NCBI RefSeq assembly: GCF_035083965.1
Contig: NC_089727.1
Span: 6,453,501-6,517,500, forward strand
Direction: 5' to 3'
Length of the DNA stretch: 64,000 bases
Origin: Branchiostoma lanceolatum
Lineage: Eukaryota > Chordata > Leptocardii > Amphioxiformes > Branchiostomatidae
Position 1 is the first letter of the stretch. Every line of letters starts with the position of its first letter. Positions 21,301 to 33,000 of the stretch are shown here, one piece after another. The notes beneath the pieces were generated by a model, which did not search any database, was not told where the DNA came from, and worked only from the letters and a program-made list of their open reading frames with translations. A program made the translations under genes and the position numbers.

Positions 21301-24275
21301 TCCTTCAACTATAGGTTTGTTGAGATAGAGGTAACAGTTCCAAACGGAATTTTCCGATTTCCTCCAACATTTGCATTATCGGAAAAAAATATCACATTTT
21401 GACATTATAACCTTAGGAAGAGTTTGGAGCTTGGGTTTCCAACGTCTAATAAGACGATAAACCATGTTCCGTAAACGGTCTATATAGTCAAACCTGTACA
21501 AGTGTCCGCCTTTACATTAGAACCACCTGTGACCACATCTATTTTGGTGGTTCCATTGGCGCAAGAATTAAGAATCATGTCTATAGTGAGCACCCGTACG
21601 CATAGACTAGGTTTTCTTTCTCTTCTTGGTGGTCTTCTTGAGCATGTTTGACCGTTATTGTACCCTGCTTCATCTCCATGATCACTTTTTTCTTTGACCT
21701 CTGCCCTTTTCCAAGATCCAAAACATGACGAAGTTCGGGACAGCATCAAGCTGTTGCAGCGGAAGATTCGCTCGGCGAACATGTTCGGAAACGTCAACAA
21801 CGACGAGCACCCTCGCCCGTGGGCCTCCGCGTCCAACGCGAAGATGAACAAGTACATGGCGCTCTGTCGGCATGAACTAAAGCCGGTGGGTCTGGCGTGA
21901 TCTTTATACGGTGTAGAGTTGATATACCTCTGATTTTAAGCCCCTGTCACACATTCAGGACCTACCCACGACTTTGCTCCCGACCACTGCACAACCAATG
22001 TGGGCTCTTGGTTGGGAGTAGCCTGCAATCCATCTTATTCTAGGTACAGTTCGCTCCTCTGATCAGATCTAAGCAGAAGATGATTTTTAAAAATTCGTAG
22101 TCGGATGACGTTTAAAGACTAGTAGGCAACCTCGCCAACGAACTCCCAACCACAGTTGACCTTGCTCAAGGCTAGCTGCCAGGTCCGGAGAAGGTCAGCT
22201 ATGTTTAACAGGGGCTTAACAGCCTGCCTCTTGTGCTATTTTTCAATGGATGGCATGCATTTTTCAAAAGATTATTCATTTGTTGATACATGTATATGCC
22301 AAACGCTTGTTCCCAGCGCCCAGACGTCCAGGCCAGACTGAAATGCCGGTACCAAAGTAACGGGAACCCCTATCTCCTGCTGGGTCCCGTGAAGACGGAG
22401 GTGCTCAGCAGAAAGAAGCCGGAAATAACCTTGTTCTACGACGTCATCACAGATGAAGAGGCACAGACGATTAAGAACCGTTCAATCCCGAAGGTATGGG
22501 GAAAAGTTACAGGACCAGCAAGTCGCTAATTATTGTCTCCGCCAGGAAATTTTGAATATGAACCTCATGGCGGCTATCTATAGTACTGCAGTCGAAGATT
22601 TAAGTGCATCTATAATTCACGTAGACTTTTCCGGTGTAGACGCATAGTCATGCTTGATTTCTTGTTTTGACATGTACCTCATAAGTCCCGTCCTCTTGCA
22701 GATGTTTCGCTCCAGGATTGGAAACTCCGTAAGTGAAGTGGAGAGCCACATTCGAATCAGCCAACAGTACGTAGTTTTGTACCTTTCTGTGGGTTAAACA
22801 TTTGTACACAGTGGAAGTGAAATACTTCAAACAACTGCTTTTCAAATGTTGGTTCGTGATAGCGAGCAAAACCTATGACCGTTGTGGAAAAATATTACTT
22901 TTTTTCTACCCCTTAGAACTGATGAGAATCAGGTTCGTTTGTATTACCGGTGAACCACCTCAATGCGTAACACACCAGTTTTGTACACTTAGTGCAAACT
23001 ACATACAGCATTATCATCGGAATAAACACCTACTCTTGGTCTTTTTGGCACATTCATGCTCAGTATGTTTAATGATTGAAAGATAAAAAGAAAATCAGAT
23101 CATTCTAAAAGTTCACACGCATGTTCTCGTATCTTATATATGTGTATTACTCTTAGTTTGCCCCTTGGGACTAAAGAGTAACTTTGTCTTGTGGTTCCTC
23201 CAGGGCGTGGCTTCACGACAAGGATGACGAGGTCGTGGCGCGCGTGAGCAGACGGATCGGCCTCCTCACCGGTCTCAACGCCAGTCCAACATCGACAGAA
23301 CTGCTCCAGGTTAACAAACCTTTTACGCACAACTTACTGAGATTACCCAGACCCAGACCAGACTGAGATTTACCAGTACCACATTTTTGAAATGATTGAC
23401 ATAACAGGAATATCCTTTTTAAGATGTCAACTCGAAGACCAGACGATAAAGGTTCATCAACTCACATTGGGAAGGACCCTTACTCATTTTGATAAGTGTT
23501 GTGGGTTCTTTAACGTGCTCGAGGTGTGGCTCTCCTCAAACACGGGACCGAGAGGACGTTCATAACTGAAGCTAGGTACTCGTTTTCACCTGGGTCTGGA
23601 GTGAAGAAATAGGTGTAAAGTGTCTTTCCCATGGCAAGGACACAACATTTGGGCCTGCCAAGAATTCGAAACTTGAACCTTCAGATTCTAAGTCAACGAC
23701 CCTAACCACTATGCCAACCTAACGTGATAGTTTTTTTTTCCTGTCGACATTTCTGTCTGAGAATGCGGTCCCAAACATGACACTGAGTTTGAGTCCCCAT
23801 GGTTCATGCCCTGAGTCGATTTTCTGATCCATACAGCCTCTTCAATCCAGCGAGGGCGTGAATAACTACTACAGTATTTGTTAACCAGTGGTTTAACAAC
23901 CCGGTGAAAATATTCACAGAACTACTCCAGGTTCTTTCTTATTATCTCCATGAAAAATGGAGATATTGTTTTGGGTGTGTCTGTTTGTCTGTTTGTGTGT
24001 TTGTTTGTTTGTCTGTTTGTGTTTCCGCACCACTCCAGTCAGCATAACTCAAGAGCCTCTTGATGGATTACGATGATATTTGGTACGTGAGTGGATGTTG
24101 TGAAGCCAAAGGTCAAGGTCGATTTTGGGCCCCCTGGTATGTGACCTTGGTACTGCAGCGGAACTTCAATTTTTGTATCTTTTGACCTGGACGTGCTGTG
24201 GTCTTGATTTTTGGGTGGCAGATAGCTTGTTTAATAATACTTTGTGTAGAAATTCTCTGGTGATACATGCTTTTG

Positions 24276-24359
<84 letters not shown>

Positions 24360-27300
24360 TATGAATATGATAGCTTTAAAGAAAAAACAACTCATCCTAC
24401 ACCAACTGCTTTGAAATCAATATCAATCATTATTTGGAATATGAGGGACATCTCGTTCTAAAAGCAGATTTAACTGTCCTTTCTACAGGTGCTGAATTAT
24501 GGACTAGGAGGGCAGTACGAGCCCCATCATGACTTCATGGACGTGAGTACTTATAATTACTAACTTACTTACTTACTTACTTACTTAGACCACAGCAAGT
24601 AATTGTTCCTCAGCTGATCATTGCTCAGTACTTTTTTTTCATTCTATTTTATTCGCACTTTAAAAAAATACATACATAACAATGAAATACAATGAGAATA
24701 AAACAGTGCAAGGAAGGTCAAAAGCTTATGCTTATGAAAAGGCCTCCCTTTATCAAATTATAACAATTTAAATTGAACAGTTACACAAAAGAAATAAGTT
24801 GGATGATAAATAAATGAAAGTGACAACATCAATATGATAAAGAATTTACCATAACTTGATTAACTAGAGTTCCACGAACACATTATCTTCGCCAAATAAT
24901 CAAGGCTTATTATGGATAGTGATTAGTATTTACATGCTTATCACCCCCTGCAAATTTGATCATGCACCATACCATTTGGAAGTTATGATGGGGCGAATGA
25001 GTCCAGTCTAGATAGGGTTAAAATCATTTGATGGTACAGGACTAGTGTATGTGTCTAGTGTGCTGATATATGTTATAACTGGTCATGAAAAAATATGAGT
25101 AGGTTGATATTATATGGGCCACAAAGGTTCGATATTACAGTGTTGTAAGTTGAAAGTGATGATGAAATGGTTAAGTCAGTATATATGAATACAATTAATC
25201 TTTATTCCATATCATACGCATTTTGAAAGGCATAGTACATGTGACTTTTCTAGCTAGCAGTGGTGCAGTTTTGGTGCAGTGTACTCTCCAAGCAGAGGAG
25301 TGGGTTTGGTTGTTTTTTGACGTGTTTTTTGGTAAACACGTTAAAAACCAGCTGGACCCACACCTCTGCTTGGAGAATAGCGGGTGTGCCATTTGTTTAT
25401 TTATCTGACCTACATGTACGTTTATGCAAGGCCATCTGTTTACATGACCTGACACTGTCCCATGTCCCATTATGAAATGCAGCGGGTTAACAAACTTTCC
25501 TTACTGATTATGCAAATTAGCTACTGATTTGCATAATTAGTCATTGATTATGTAAAGTACCATCTCAGCTCTATACATACCAAACATCACGACGATCTGT
25601 CGACCCCTCCTCAAGTTATTCATGTCCGAATGTCAAAACAAAAACACCAACTGCAGTTCTTAACAAGTCGCTAGGGGGCCAAAATTTACGGAACTTACTT
25701 CCTGTGGCATGAACTATCTACCACAAAAAAATCATGACCATAGCACTTTCAGAAAATATGCCCCTAGATTTTGAAGCTTCGCTGCAGTACCTTAGGTACC
25801 CGCTAGAAGGCCCATTATCGAACTTGACCTTCCTTTCTGTAAACCCTACCCATCTACTAAATATCATACGGATCCATCAACAGCTTCTCGAGTTATGCTG
25901 GCGACATACAAATACACATCCACACAAAGCCTGCTGCAGTACCGACGGAAAATGCCAGGGGAACCATTTTTGAACTTGACCTCCGTTTCCACTACATCTA
26001 CACACCTACAAAAAATCATGAAGATCCATCAACGTTTCCGTCACTTTTTTGGCCTACATACAAACACAAAAAAGTTAAAAGTCCGCTGCAGTACTGTTAA
26101 ATAACGCAAGGTAAACCATTTTCGAACTTGACCTTCCTTTGCACAACCACTACACACCTACCAAAAATCATAAAGATTCATTGAAGCTTTCTTGAGTTAT
26201 GCTCCTGACATACATACAGACCCACCCAACAGATTTTTCAACCGAAAACATAATCTTCGCCGAGTACAAGTACTCGGCGAAGATAATCATACATGGATAT
26301 GCGTTGAATGTGGAGTTAACGAGAAGTATTAAACAAAGAAACGGAAACCTAGTGAGGAAAATGTACTGAAGTAGATGCGTACGTACGCAGAGGTAGGTCA
26401 GTTTTAAAAATGCTGTAATGAGGTTCAACGTCATCACATACTGAAAGTATTCTCATTTGTAGGCTATTTGGTCTTGTATTTCCATTGATACATGACGTTC
26501 TATACCTAATCATTTTTCAGGCTGAAGAGAAAATGTGGGGGACGATACTGGGCAACAGAATGGCAACATTCCTGTTGTATGTAAGTATAACAATGCACTG
26601 TATTAGAAATAGACTTTACACTGGAAATGTATGTGCATATTGTTAAGGAAGGAATGAAACAAGACATCAGAGAGAGGAATACCAGTAAATACTTACTCCG
26701 TTTGATTTGAAGTCTCTGTGGGCGGCAAACTCATTATCCAAATAACTTTAATCTCCAAGTAGATGTAGCAGTCGGGCTTATCTTGAGCGGTGTTTTGTAC
26801 TTTTCTGGGGGTGCGCAGTTTTTACAGATAACCGACTAGCCGTAAAAGCGCGCACCTCAAGAAAAACGTACAGAGCACCGCTCAATACAAGCCCGAGTGC
26901 TACATATACTTGGAGATTAACATAACGTGCCCTTCACCCACAAACAAAAGAAAACTATACGATATTGCAACCACTTTGGTTTTTTTTTTTTTCGGTGACA
27001 AGCTGAGTGACGTCACGGCTGGAGGAGCCACAGTTTTCCCGGTTGCAAACGTTACAGTTCCAGTCATGAAGGTGAGTCCTGTCTGTCTGTCTGTCTGTTC
27101 TGTCCGTCTGTTCGTTTGTCTGTCTGTCTGCTTGTTTTTTTGTTTGTTTGTTTGTATTTCCACATACTTTGGCTAGCATAACTTAAGAAGCTATGGATGA
27201 TTGTGATGTACTTACGTAGGTTTTGGGAAGACAAAGGTCAAGGTTTGTTTTGGGCCCTCTGGCAGCTTTCCTTGGTACTGCTTTTATATCTTTCTTTTCT

Positions 27301-28229
27301 TTTTTTATGCCTTCTATGCTGATTATGCTGTGGTCTTGACTGTTAGGTGGCAGATAGCTTTAGACGTTGGGAAGAAGTTTAGGTGTCGCCCCCTAGTTGT
27401 TCATGGACCAGAAATCACATCAACTGACATCATTTTTCGTCTATTTTGCTACATACTCGATATATATTGGTAGAGTACAATTCTAGACGAGAAACCCGCA
27501 TGGGCATTATTGGGAGACGGTGTTATCTTATTGCATTCCTACACATATTAGTGGTACATATCAAAATAGTGAGAAAGATTAGATAGTGAGCAAGGCATGA
27601 ATTTGATGTCTTGAGAATATAGATATGAAATAAGCAACAAAAGGTTGTCTGATTTCTGTGTGCTTTTTCAGAACGCCGGTTTGTTGTTCATGGATCTGCT
27701 TCGGTCGGGGCGGGGCGACGAGAACAGCCTGCATGCCGGGTGTCCTGTCGTCATCGGATCCAAGTGGAGTAAGTTATGCGTGTACTTTGTCATGCTTAAG
27801 TCACAAATAGGAAAAAGGGGCCCCGCCGAATAGTTAACGGGCTGGGATTTTTTGCACTTTCGGGCGTGACTCCTGCGTCGCCCTGTTGGACAGCATGTGG
27901 CTACCGGGCTACTTATAGGCACGGCCTGGCCCAGCGATGTTTAAAACTCGGAGTTAAAAGCAACCCGGGACCCGGCAACAGATTGATTGCTGTATATTTA
28001 GATTGATGTAATATTTTCTTTCGTAACTAATCTACGTTCTTTTTTAACAAATTACAAAGATTCATGACGCTATTTGATTTTTAAGACTTTTTGTAACATA
28101 GAATCTGTCGCTTTCCGACAAGTTCACTCTTAATTGTCGCCATTTCTTTCTATTTCAGTTGCCAACAAATGGATACACGAGGGCGGGAATGAGTTCCGGA
28201 GAAAATGCGGCCTCAGCCCGGACGAGTGA
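18327..28229 (+). CDS. P4HA: Prolyl 4-hydroxylase subunit alpha (complete, 15 exons, predicted 570 aa)
   Basis: Exons: 18327-18514, 18821-18969, 19676-19837, 20186-20368, 20903-21012, 21213-21264, 21716-21885, 22317-22493, 22702-22766, 23204-23309, 24489-24542, 26521-26580, 27003-27071, 27672-27768, 28159-28229; phases agree and sum to 570 codons plus stop. The enzyme hydroxylates proline in Gly-X-Y collagen sequences in the ER, using Fe(II), 2-oxoglutarate and ascorbate, as an alpha2beta2 tetramer with PDI. Seen in the sequence: a signal peptide (MDVVTVFVGLSWLLIGL), the N-terminal dimerisation region, a TPR-like peptide-binding region (ELARVAYRNNDYRNAVKWL to LQYLGYSLYKQGDLENAL), and a C-terminal 2OG-Fe(II) dioxygenase domain. 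Catalytic residues look intact: H467 and D469 (YEPHHDF), H536 (SLHAGCPV) and K546 (IGSKW), with the usual ten-residue His-Lys spacing. The C-terminus KWIHEGGNEFRRKC is family-typical. Vertebrate paralogues are about 535 aa. The upstream ATG context and exon 3 acceptor (CCGAG) are the least certain points. Confidence 0.92.
18585..18785 (-). repeat. tRNA-derived SINE (minus orientation) in P4HA intron 1
   Basis: Read on the minus strand it begins TCCCTGTAGCTCAACTGGTAGC (A-box-like) and contains a B-box-like CCCCGATTCAATCC, followed by a non-tRNA body (TCGGTTGGGACTACATCC). This is a pol III-type SINE head. It differs from the SINE family at 47450. Confidence 0.65.
19190..19320. repeat. Interspersed repeat also found at about 48940-49075
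   Basis: Both copies share GTTGTCTTTT-AATCATxxTTTTCA, then CATCATATTCCAAT and later GTCTAGTGGAAA(A)GG at similar spacing. The class is unknown to me. Confidence 0.45.
19339..19541. repeat. Palindromic MITE, CCGGGGCCCGGCCGGGC family, copy 1
   Basis: The terminal inverted repeats read TTTCCAAACCGGGGCCCGGC at the left and GCTGGGCCCCGGTTTGGAAA at the right, around an AT-rich centre. Copies 2-4 are at 36333-36525, 50214-50410 and 55634-55839. This one lies in P4HA intron 2. Confidence 0.8.
19945..20150 (-). repeat. SINE tail fragment in P4HA intron 3
   Basis: The segment CTCTTTTCGATAAGTGTGAT, GGGTCTTTAACGTGCTCG and GAAGTTAGGTACTCATT matches the body of the fuller minus-strand SINE at 23480-23740, with a degraded core (TAAGTGACTTTCTCAAGGGAA). 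Confidence 0.55.
20534..20630. repeat. Perfect 30-bp inverted repeat (hairpin) in P4HA intron 4
   Basis: The left arm 20534-20563 and right arm 20601-20630 are exact reverse complements over 30 bases (ATTCTACACTGTCAGGTACT is within the right arm). They are separated by 37 bases that themselves contain TAACGGCCCGTTAA. It is probably a MITE core; a hairpin RNA is possible if transcribed with the host intron. Confidence 0.85.
20735..20845. repeat. Short palindromic element in P4HA intron 4
   Basis: The arms GGCGTTTTGCTTGCATAT and ATATGCAAGCAAAAACACC are near-perfect inverted repeats, with an outer arm pair GTGGTGACT / AGTCGCCAC. It is a second, unrelated small palindrome just upstream of exon 20903-21012. 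Confidence 0.7.
21938..22218. repeat. MITE with AAGCCCCTGT terminal inverted repeats in P4HA intron 7
   Basis: The element starts AAGCCCCTGTCACAC and ends ACAGGGGCTT, giving short terminal inverted repeats. The first bases resemble the ends of the Harbinger-like element at 33312-35119 and the MITE at 35154-35395, so it may belong to the same superfamily. Flanking TTA/TAA trinucleotides fit a 3-bp TWA target site. Confidence 0.6.
23480..23740 (-). repeat. tRNA-derived SINE in P4HA intron 10 (minus orientation)
   Basis: Read on the minus strand: a tRNA-like head (GTTGGCATAGTGGTTAG, then GGTTCAAGTTTCGAATT), then the body block ATGGGAAAGACACTTTACACC, then CCCAGGTGAAAACGAGTACCT. The same body block is in the plus-strand copy at 47450. 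Confidence 0.7.
23943..24240 (-). repeat. Hairpin-ended interspersed repeat fragment (GGGCCCAAAATCGACCTTGACC family)
   Basis: It starts with a small hairpin (TATCTCCAT GAAAA ATGGAGATA, 23943-23965), then a GTTT/GTCT microsatellite. It continues with CAAAGGTCAAGGTCGATTTT and GGGCCCCCTGGTATGTGACC, the reverse complement of motifs at 32630-33045. Other members are at 25560-26285 and 27070-27370. Confidence 0.6.
24278..24358. repeat. (TA)n microsatellite in P4HA intron 10
   Basis: About 40 uninterrupted TA dinucleotides lie about 130 bases before exon 24489-24542. It is likely length-polymorphic. Confidence 0.95.
24875..26285 (+). repeat. Hairpin-terminated element with three tandem about 150-170-bp units in P4HA intron 11
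   Basis: The left part begins near AACACATTATCTTCGCC (24890). The right end is a 14-bp-stem hairpin ATCTTCGCCGAGTA-CAAG-TACTCGGCGAAGAT (about 26252-26283). Between them lie three tandem units, each with CTGCAGTAC, AACTTGACCT(T/C)C and CATCAA or GAGTTATGCT. Tandem internal units plus a terminal hairpin and short inverted ends resemble rolling-circle (Helentron-associated) non-autonomous elements, but I could not confirm the expected terminal nucleotides. A separate palindrome (CTCTCCAAGCAGAGG / CCTCTGCTTGGAGA) lies at about 25285-25378. Confidence 0.5.
26747..26923. repeat. Palindromic MITE just upstream of P4HA exon 13
   Basis: TTAATCTCCAAGTAGATGTAGCA ... GCTTATCTTGAGCGGTGTTT is mirrored by GAGCACCGCTCAATACAAGC ... 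TGCTACATATACTTGGAGATTAA. It ends 79 bases before exon 27003-27071. Confidence 0.75.
27070..27370 (-). repeat. CTGT/GTTT microsatellite plus interspersed repeat fragment
   Basis: The microsatellite begins right after the donor of exon 27003-27071. It is followed by GCTAGCATAACTTAAGAAGC, CAAAGGTCAAGGTTTGTTTT and GGGCCCTCTGGCA, the same family as 23943-24240. Confidence 0.6.
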
Positions 28230-28599
28230 CTGCTCAACACGACACACTCAGCATCTTATTAGTCCGCATTTAACTAGCTGTTTAGATTAGGGGACGACAT
28301 TCTAACAGAATTGCCGCACAGAGATACCTTGTAATTGCCCTATAAGCTAAGTATTTGACATAGATGGCACAGCCAGTATTTACCCACATAGTTTAACTAC
28401 ATAACGCAGAGAAATGTTTTACTAAGTCGTCGATTCGTCGTAGCCTACACAGGCATCTTTGAATACTCTACTGCATCAAAGAATTGTACGTATAGAATCT
28501 GAAGACATGCCAACCGATCAACGTTAGGGCAATGAATGGATCACTGACATTAAAAATGATTTCTATGATTTACAAGAAGATTATGCGTCTATCTTACAA

Positions 28600-28605
28600 A
28601 ATAAA
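28600..28605 (+). terminator. Polyadenylation signal AATAAA of P4HA
   Basis: AATAAA lies 371 bases after the P4HA stop codon; 28230 to about 28625 is taken as the 3'UTR. Confidence 0.5.
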
Positions 28606-28889
28606 TGGAAAATATAGTGGGGATTTTTATGTTTTGAATAACGTTCTGTGACACGGACGGGCTGATTTTAGTAAATACAACCTTTATTGTACATTTTTCT
28701 TCACAGAATGATAAACTTCACTTAAGGATCGCGTAAGATTTGCAATGTTTTCATCATCATTGGTTTGTTTACCCGGACTAATTCTGCTATACTCGTATTG
28801 GAATGTTTACTACGTATGAAATACGAAGAGTATAGATTTCACGACACGATAATTCCTATAGATCCAGAGTTCTGCAGAACGCACACAGA

Positions 28890-29630
28890 AACCTGGCCAG
28901 TATTACTATGCAAGCAGAGTTTAGTCTCCGGCTTCTTTTGACGTCTTTTTATGCATTTCTGTGGGGCTTTCTATTTTGTCAGGTTTCCTTTTAGTCCGCC
29001 AGATAAACAGAGGCTGGCTGGCAAAATGAACTGACAAAATAGAAACCCGATAAAAACGCCTAACGGGACGTCAAAAGCAAGGCGGATACCGGAGCCTAAC
29101 CTCTGCTTGGCGAGTAGCCAGTAGAAGACCCCTGACGCTATTGATTGATCTTAATTAAGCGGGTGGGCTGGTACATCAATGTGCACAGACTAGCATGCAT
29201 GAGTCTTGTGAATGTGCTGATGTGATGACAAGTGAGCTGCTGATGTTGGCACTACAGTTTGACTGACTGATCTTCGTGTTGTGGGGTTGGCGGAGGGTAG
29301 GCTTATCGGGCTGTCTACTTCTACTGTCAGGTTTCCCCTTTGTCTGTCAGATGAACAGAGTTTGGCTGGCGGACAATAAGAAAACATTACAAGACATAAA
29401 CCCGATAAAAATGCCTAAAAGGACGTCAAAAACAAACCGAAGCCCAACCTCTACTTGGCGAGTAGCCAGTACAGGGCCGCCTGACACCATTACTTGATCT
29501 TAATTAAGCGGGTGGGCTGGTATGACGAGTAAAAAGGCTAGCATGCATGAGTTTGGGGATTTTTTGTCTCACGTGCTGTTGACAAGAGAGCTGCTGATTG
29601 GCAATTCAGTTTGACTGACTCATCCACGAG
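28890..29630. repeat. Tandemly duplicated palindromic element downstream of the C1q-like gene
   Basis: The first unit is palindromic: CTCCGGCTTCTTTTGACGTC ... TTTCTATTTTGTCA versus TGACAAAATAGAAACCCGAT ... GACGTCAAAAGC. From GTCAGGTTTCC (about 28978) to TTTGACTGACT (about 29270) the sequence is repeated at about 29328-29620. Shared landmarks are AACCCGATAAAAA, GGACGTCAAAA, GGCGAGTAGCCAGTA and TGATCTTAATTAAGCGGGTG. The C-terminal part recurs at 38550-38690. Confidence 0.75.
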
Positions 29631-30070
29631 TTGTTTCCGTTCTGGCCCCTGCAGTTGGCATGGATCGAGGTTACACAATTTGTCGACGACGGACGAGCGT
29701 CTTTGTGTTGGTTGGGTGCCAACTTTTTCTCAATGCCTACACCGCGGAATTGCAATTGTTCCCGTTGTTGAAATTCTGGTGTAAAATTTCTTAATTAGAT
29801 GAACCCTGTATTACAAGCTCCATCTGTCCGTACATTTGCAGCTGTTTTAAGAAGCTAGAAGAAGTTGAACATCTACATACTATTATCCATTAGTCATAAC
29901 GATTGTAGATATACAGTAGTAAGATACCACATTCTTACATCACTGAATTGTGCTCCTGCTGTATCACCATGACCTGTACTTTGCTTGCAAGAGCATATAA
30001 GTGCACAATAAAGGTCTTTCATTCATGCTTTTCGAACGTGTTTGATGTAGTGTTGCTGTCCGACGGTCGC
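29540..30070. repeat. 3' flank of the first C1q-like gene, duplicated at about 38590-39288
   Basis: Shared runs include CTGACTCATCCACGAGTTGT, TTCCGTTCTGGCCCCTGCAG, TTGGCATGGATCGAGGTTAC and GTCTTTGTGTTGGTTGGGTG, and later AATAAAGGTCTTTCATTCAT. This marks the segmental duplication that produced the two C1q-like genes. The last motif also occurs inverted at about 43606-43650, so that part is a dispersed repeat. Confidence 0.8.
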
Positions 30071-33000
30071 TCAGTCAGCATGGATGAGGAATCCTGAGAA
30101 CGTGACTTCTCTGTCGCTGCTGCTGTGCAGATCTTTCCCCTTTCCCAACACCACCCAAACCTCGTCCCCAGGCTGCAGGTGTAGGATGGCACTGTTACAG
30201 CTGGACAGGTTAAGGGACTCCCCACCGCTGTACTCATACAAACTCACCATTTGGTTTCCGTTCTTCATTAACTTCAGCCAGTATTCGTTGTCATTTCGAC
30301 TTATCATACCGGTAATCGTGAAGAAATAGACGCCTCCGACTGTGACCACAACCATCCCCGTTCCCTGGTTGTAGGCCCCGCCCACGTTGCTCAGAACGAC
30401 GTCATACGTCACAACCGTGTCGGACGAAACGTCGTCAAGGCTGGTCGTTCTCGCCGCAGAAAACGCCACGACAGGTGGGCTGGTACCACGTTTTCTCCTC
30501 TGACCAGAAAAACCTGATCTACCAGGTGGACCAGGTCCTCCAGGTCGACCAGGTGCTCCAGGTAGACCTGGTGCACCTGGTGGACCATGTAGACCTTGCT
30601 CACCTTTCTGTCCACGAAAACCAGGAGTACCTGGCCCACCTGGAAAACCACGATCACCTCTGGGCCCTATGGGAAAAGACAAAATAGATGAAAACATAGT
30701 TATACACAGTGGTAATAACTTTAATGTACATACAGCCAAAATCACATGATAGGTGTATGTATAGAATACAACACGGTGTATTCCGTATTACCTGAGGTAC
30801 CAGCCCGACGGCAGCAATGCATTCTAAATAGTCTATGGAAGTCCAAGATCGTGACTGTATTGGTAACTTGACATTGCACCTGGACTACGCAGCAGTTGCA
30901 TTCTACAGCATCAATATTCTGATAACCCCTGAGTACCCTTCAGATTAAGTACAGCCAGGTGTAACACGTTATATCGCGAGCAACCACTCAATAAACTTCA
31001 AATGGAGCGCTCTTATAAGAAATCTTGGGTTGAGCTTAGAAATTAATTAAGTTTTGCAATGTGTTTCTGGATACTTGTTTGTCAACTTAAACACGGCTGA
31101 TGCCAAGTGCTTCGTTCTCACCATGCGGTCCAGGAAATCCCGGGTCGCCTTTCGGTCCATTTAAACCAGGAGGACCAGGAGGACCTGTCGCACCTGGCCT
31201 TCCTGGCGCACCACTTCGAGCTGTATCACCTGTCTCACCTTTCGGCCCTTTGGAAAAACATAGAATAAAGGGAAACATATTTATGCACACTAGTAATAAC
31301 TTTAATGTACATGCAGCCAAAATCACATGATAGGTGTATGTGTAGGATACAACACGATGCATTCCGTATTACCTGAGGTACCAGCCCGACCGCAACAATG
31401 CATTCTAAATATTCTATGGAAGCCTATGTGATAAAAACAGAAGCCCGTGTGATAACCCTTGTTGTCACCCGGTCCGGAACACCCGCATCGAACGTTATTT
31501 TGGCCCGGTGTCAAGCAGCCGCCTGCTTTAAGGGCGTAGTCAACTCCAGAGGAGAGTGTTATGGTTCTGCTAATAATATTTTTCTGAATCCAAGAACGTA
31601 ATTGTATTGGGAACTTGACATTGAAACTGGACTAGGCAGCAGTTTGCATCATACAGCATCAATATCCTGATAACCCCACGAGTACCCTTCAAATTAAGTA
31701 CAGGCAGGATTAACACGTTATATCGCGAATAAACACTGGATAAATTTCAACTTAGGTGCTCTTAAGAAACTTGGGTTGAGCTTAAAAAGTACCTTTAATT
31801 TTTGCTATGTATTTCTGGATATTTGTTACAAGGATGATGCCGGGTGCTCCATTCTCACCTGTCGGTCCGTGTTCACCGGTGTCTCCCTTTTCGCCTTTCC
31901 TTCCAGGAAAACCATCAGATCCCGGCGAGCCTTTCGGTCCACGAAAACCTGGGAAACCACTTCGAGCTGTTTCACCTGCCTCGCCTTTCGGCCCTTTGGG
32001 AAATACAAAATAAATGGAAACACATTTATACACAGTGGTAATTACTTTAATGTACTTGCAGCCAAAATCATATGCTAGGTGTATGTATAGAATACAACAC
32101 GGTGTATTCCGCATTACTTGAGGTACCAGTCCGACTGCAGCAATGCATTCTAATCATCTTATGGAAGCCCATGTGTTACAAGTAGAAACCCAGACAGTAT
32201 TTTCTCATTAATTAGGCAAATCAGGTCTTAATTTGCATAACTTTTATCTACCAATGTCCATTTATTTCTCAGTTACATATGTTGCATTTTAACTGTTTTA
32301 CCATTGAATGGAGTGGGTTTATAAGATTTCACCATTGATAATACAAATTAGATTACAGATGATTACCATTTCATTATATCAAGTAATACTTAAGCTATCC
32401 ACAAAATAAAAACAAGTATACAGGTTTGGTTGTATATCCCTTTGTGGTTTGACCACTAGCTGCCGGGCCCCTGGGGAATACTTACCCCAGTTTCGAAACT
32501 AACAGGTGCCAGCTGTCACAACTTGCCTAGAATGGAAATATAGATTTTTCTTATCATTTATGCAAATTAAGTCCCAACTTACATAATCTGTACTTCATTA
32601 TGTACATCTCTGTCTAAGCTACCTGCATATCACATATCATGGAAATCGGTCGCCCCTTTGTTCAGTTATTCTCCTTGGAAGATTTTGACAAAAAAGCCAA
32701 TGCAGTTCAAGAGCATGCTGCTCGGGGGCCCAAACCTACAGCACTTCTTCCTAACATCACAAGCTATTTGCCATCCAAAAATAAAGACCATAGAATGTTA
32801 ATGTCAAAAGGTGCAAAAAATGGAAGTTCTTCTGCAGTATCAAGGTCATATACCAGAGGGCCCAAAATCGACCTTGACCTTTGTCTTCCCGACACTTACC
32901 CACGTACCAAATATCATGACAATCCACCCAGACGTTCTTTAGTTATGCTGACTACAAGCATCAGGGCGCACACACAAACACGCACGCACACACACGCAAA

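Noticed and set aside
24267-24461. ORF of Tyr-Ile repeats
   Set aside because: It is a translation of the (TA)n microsatellite.
30475-30687. Collagen-like or repetitive ORFs on the plus strand over the C1q-like exons
   Set aside because: They are reverse-strand shadows of Gly-X-Y codons (Gly/Pro triplets read as Val/Asp/Gln-rich repeats).
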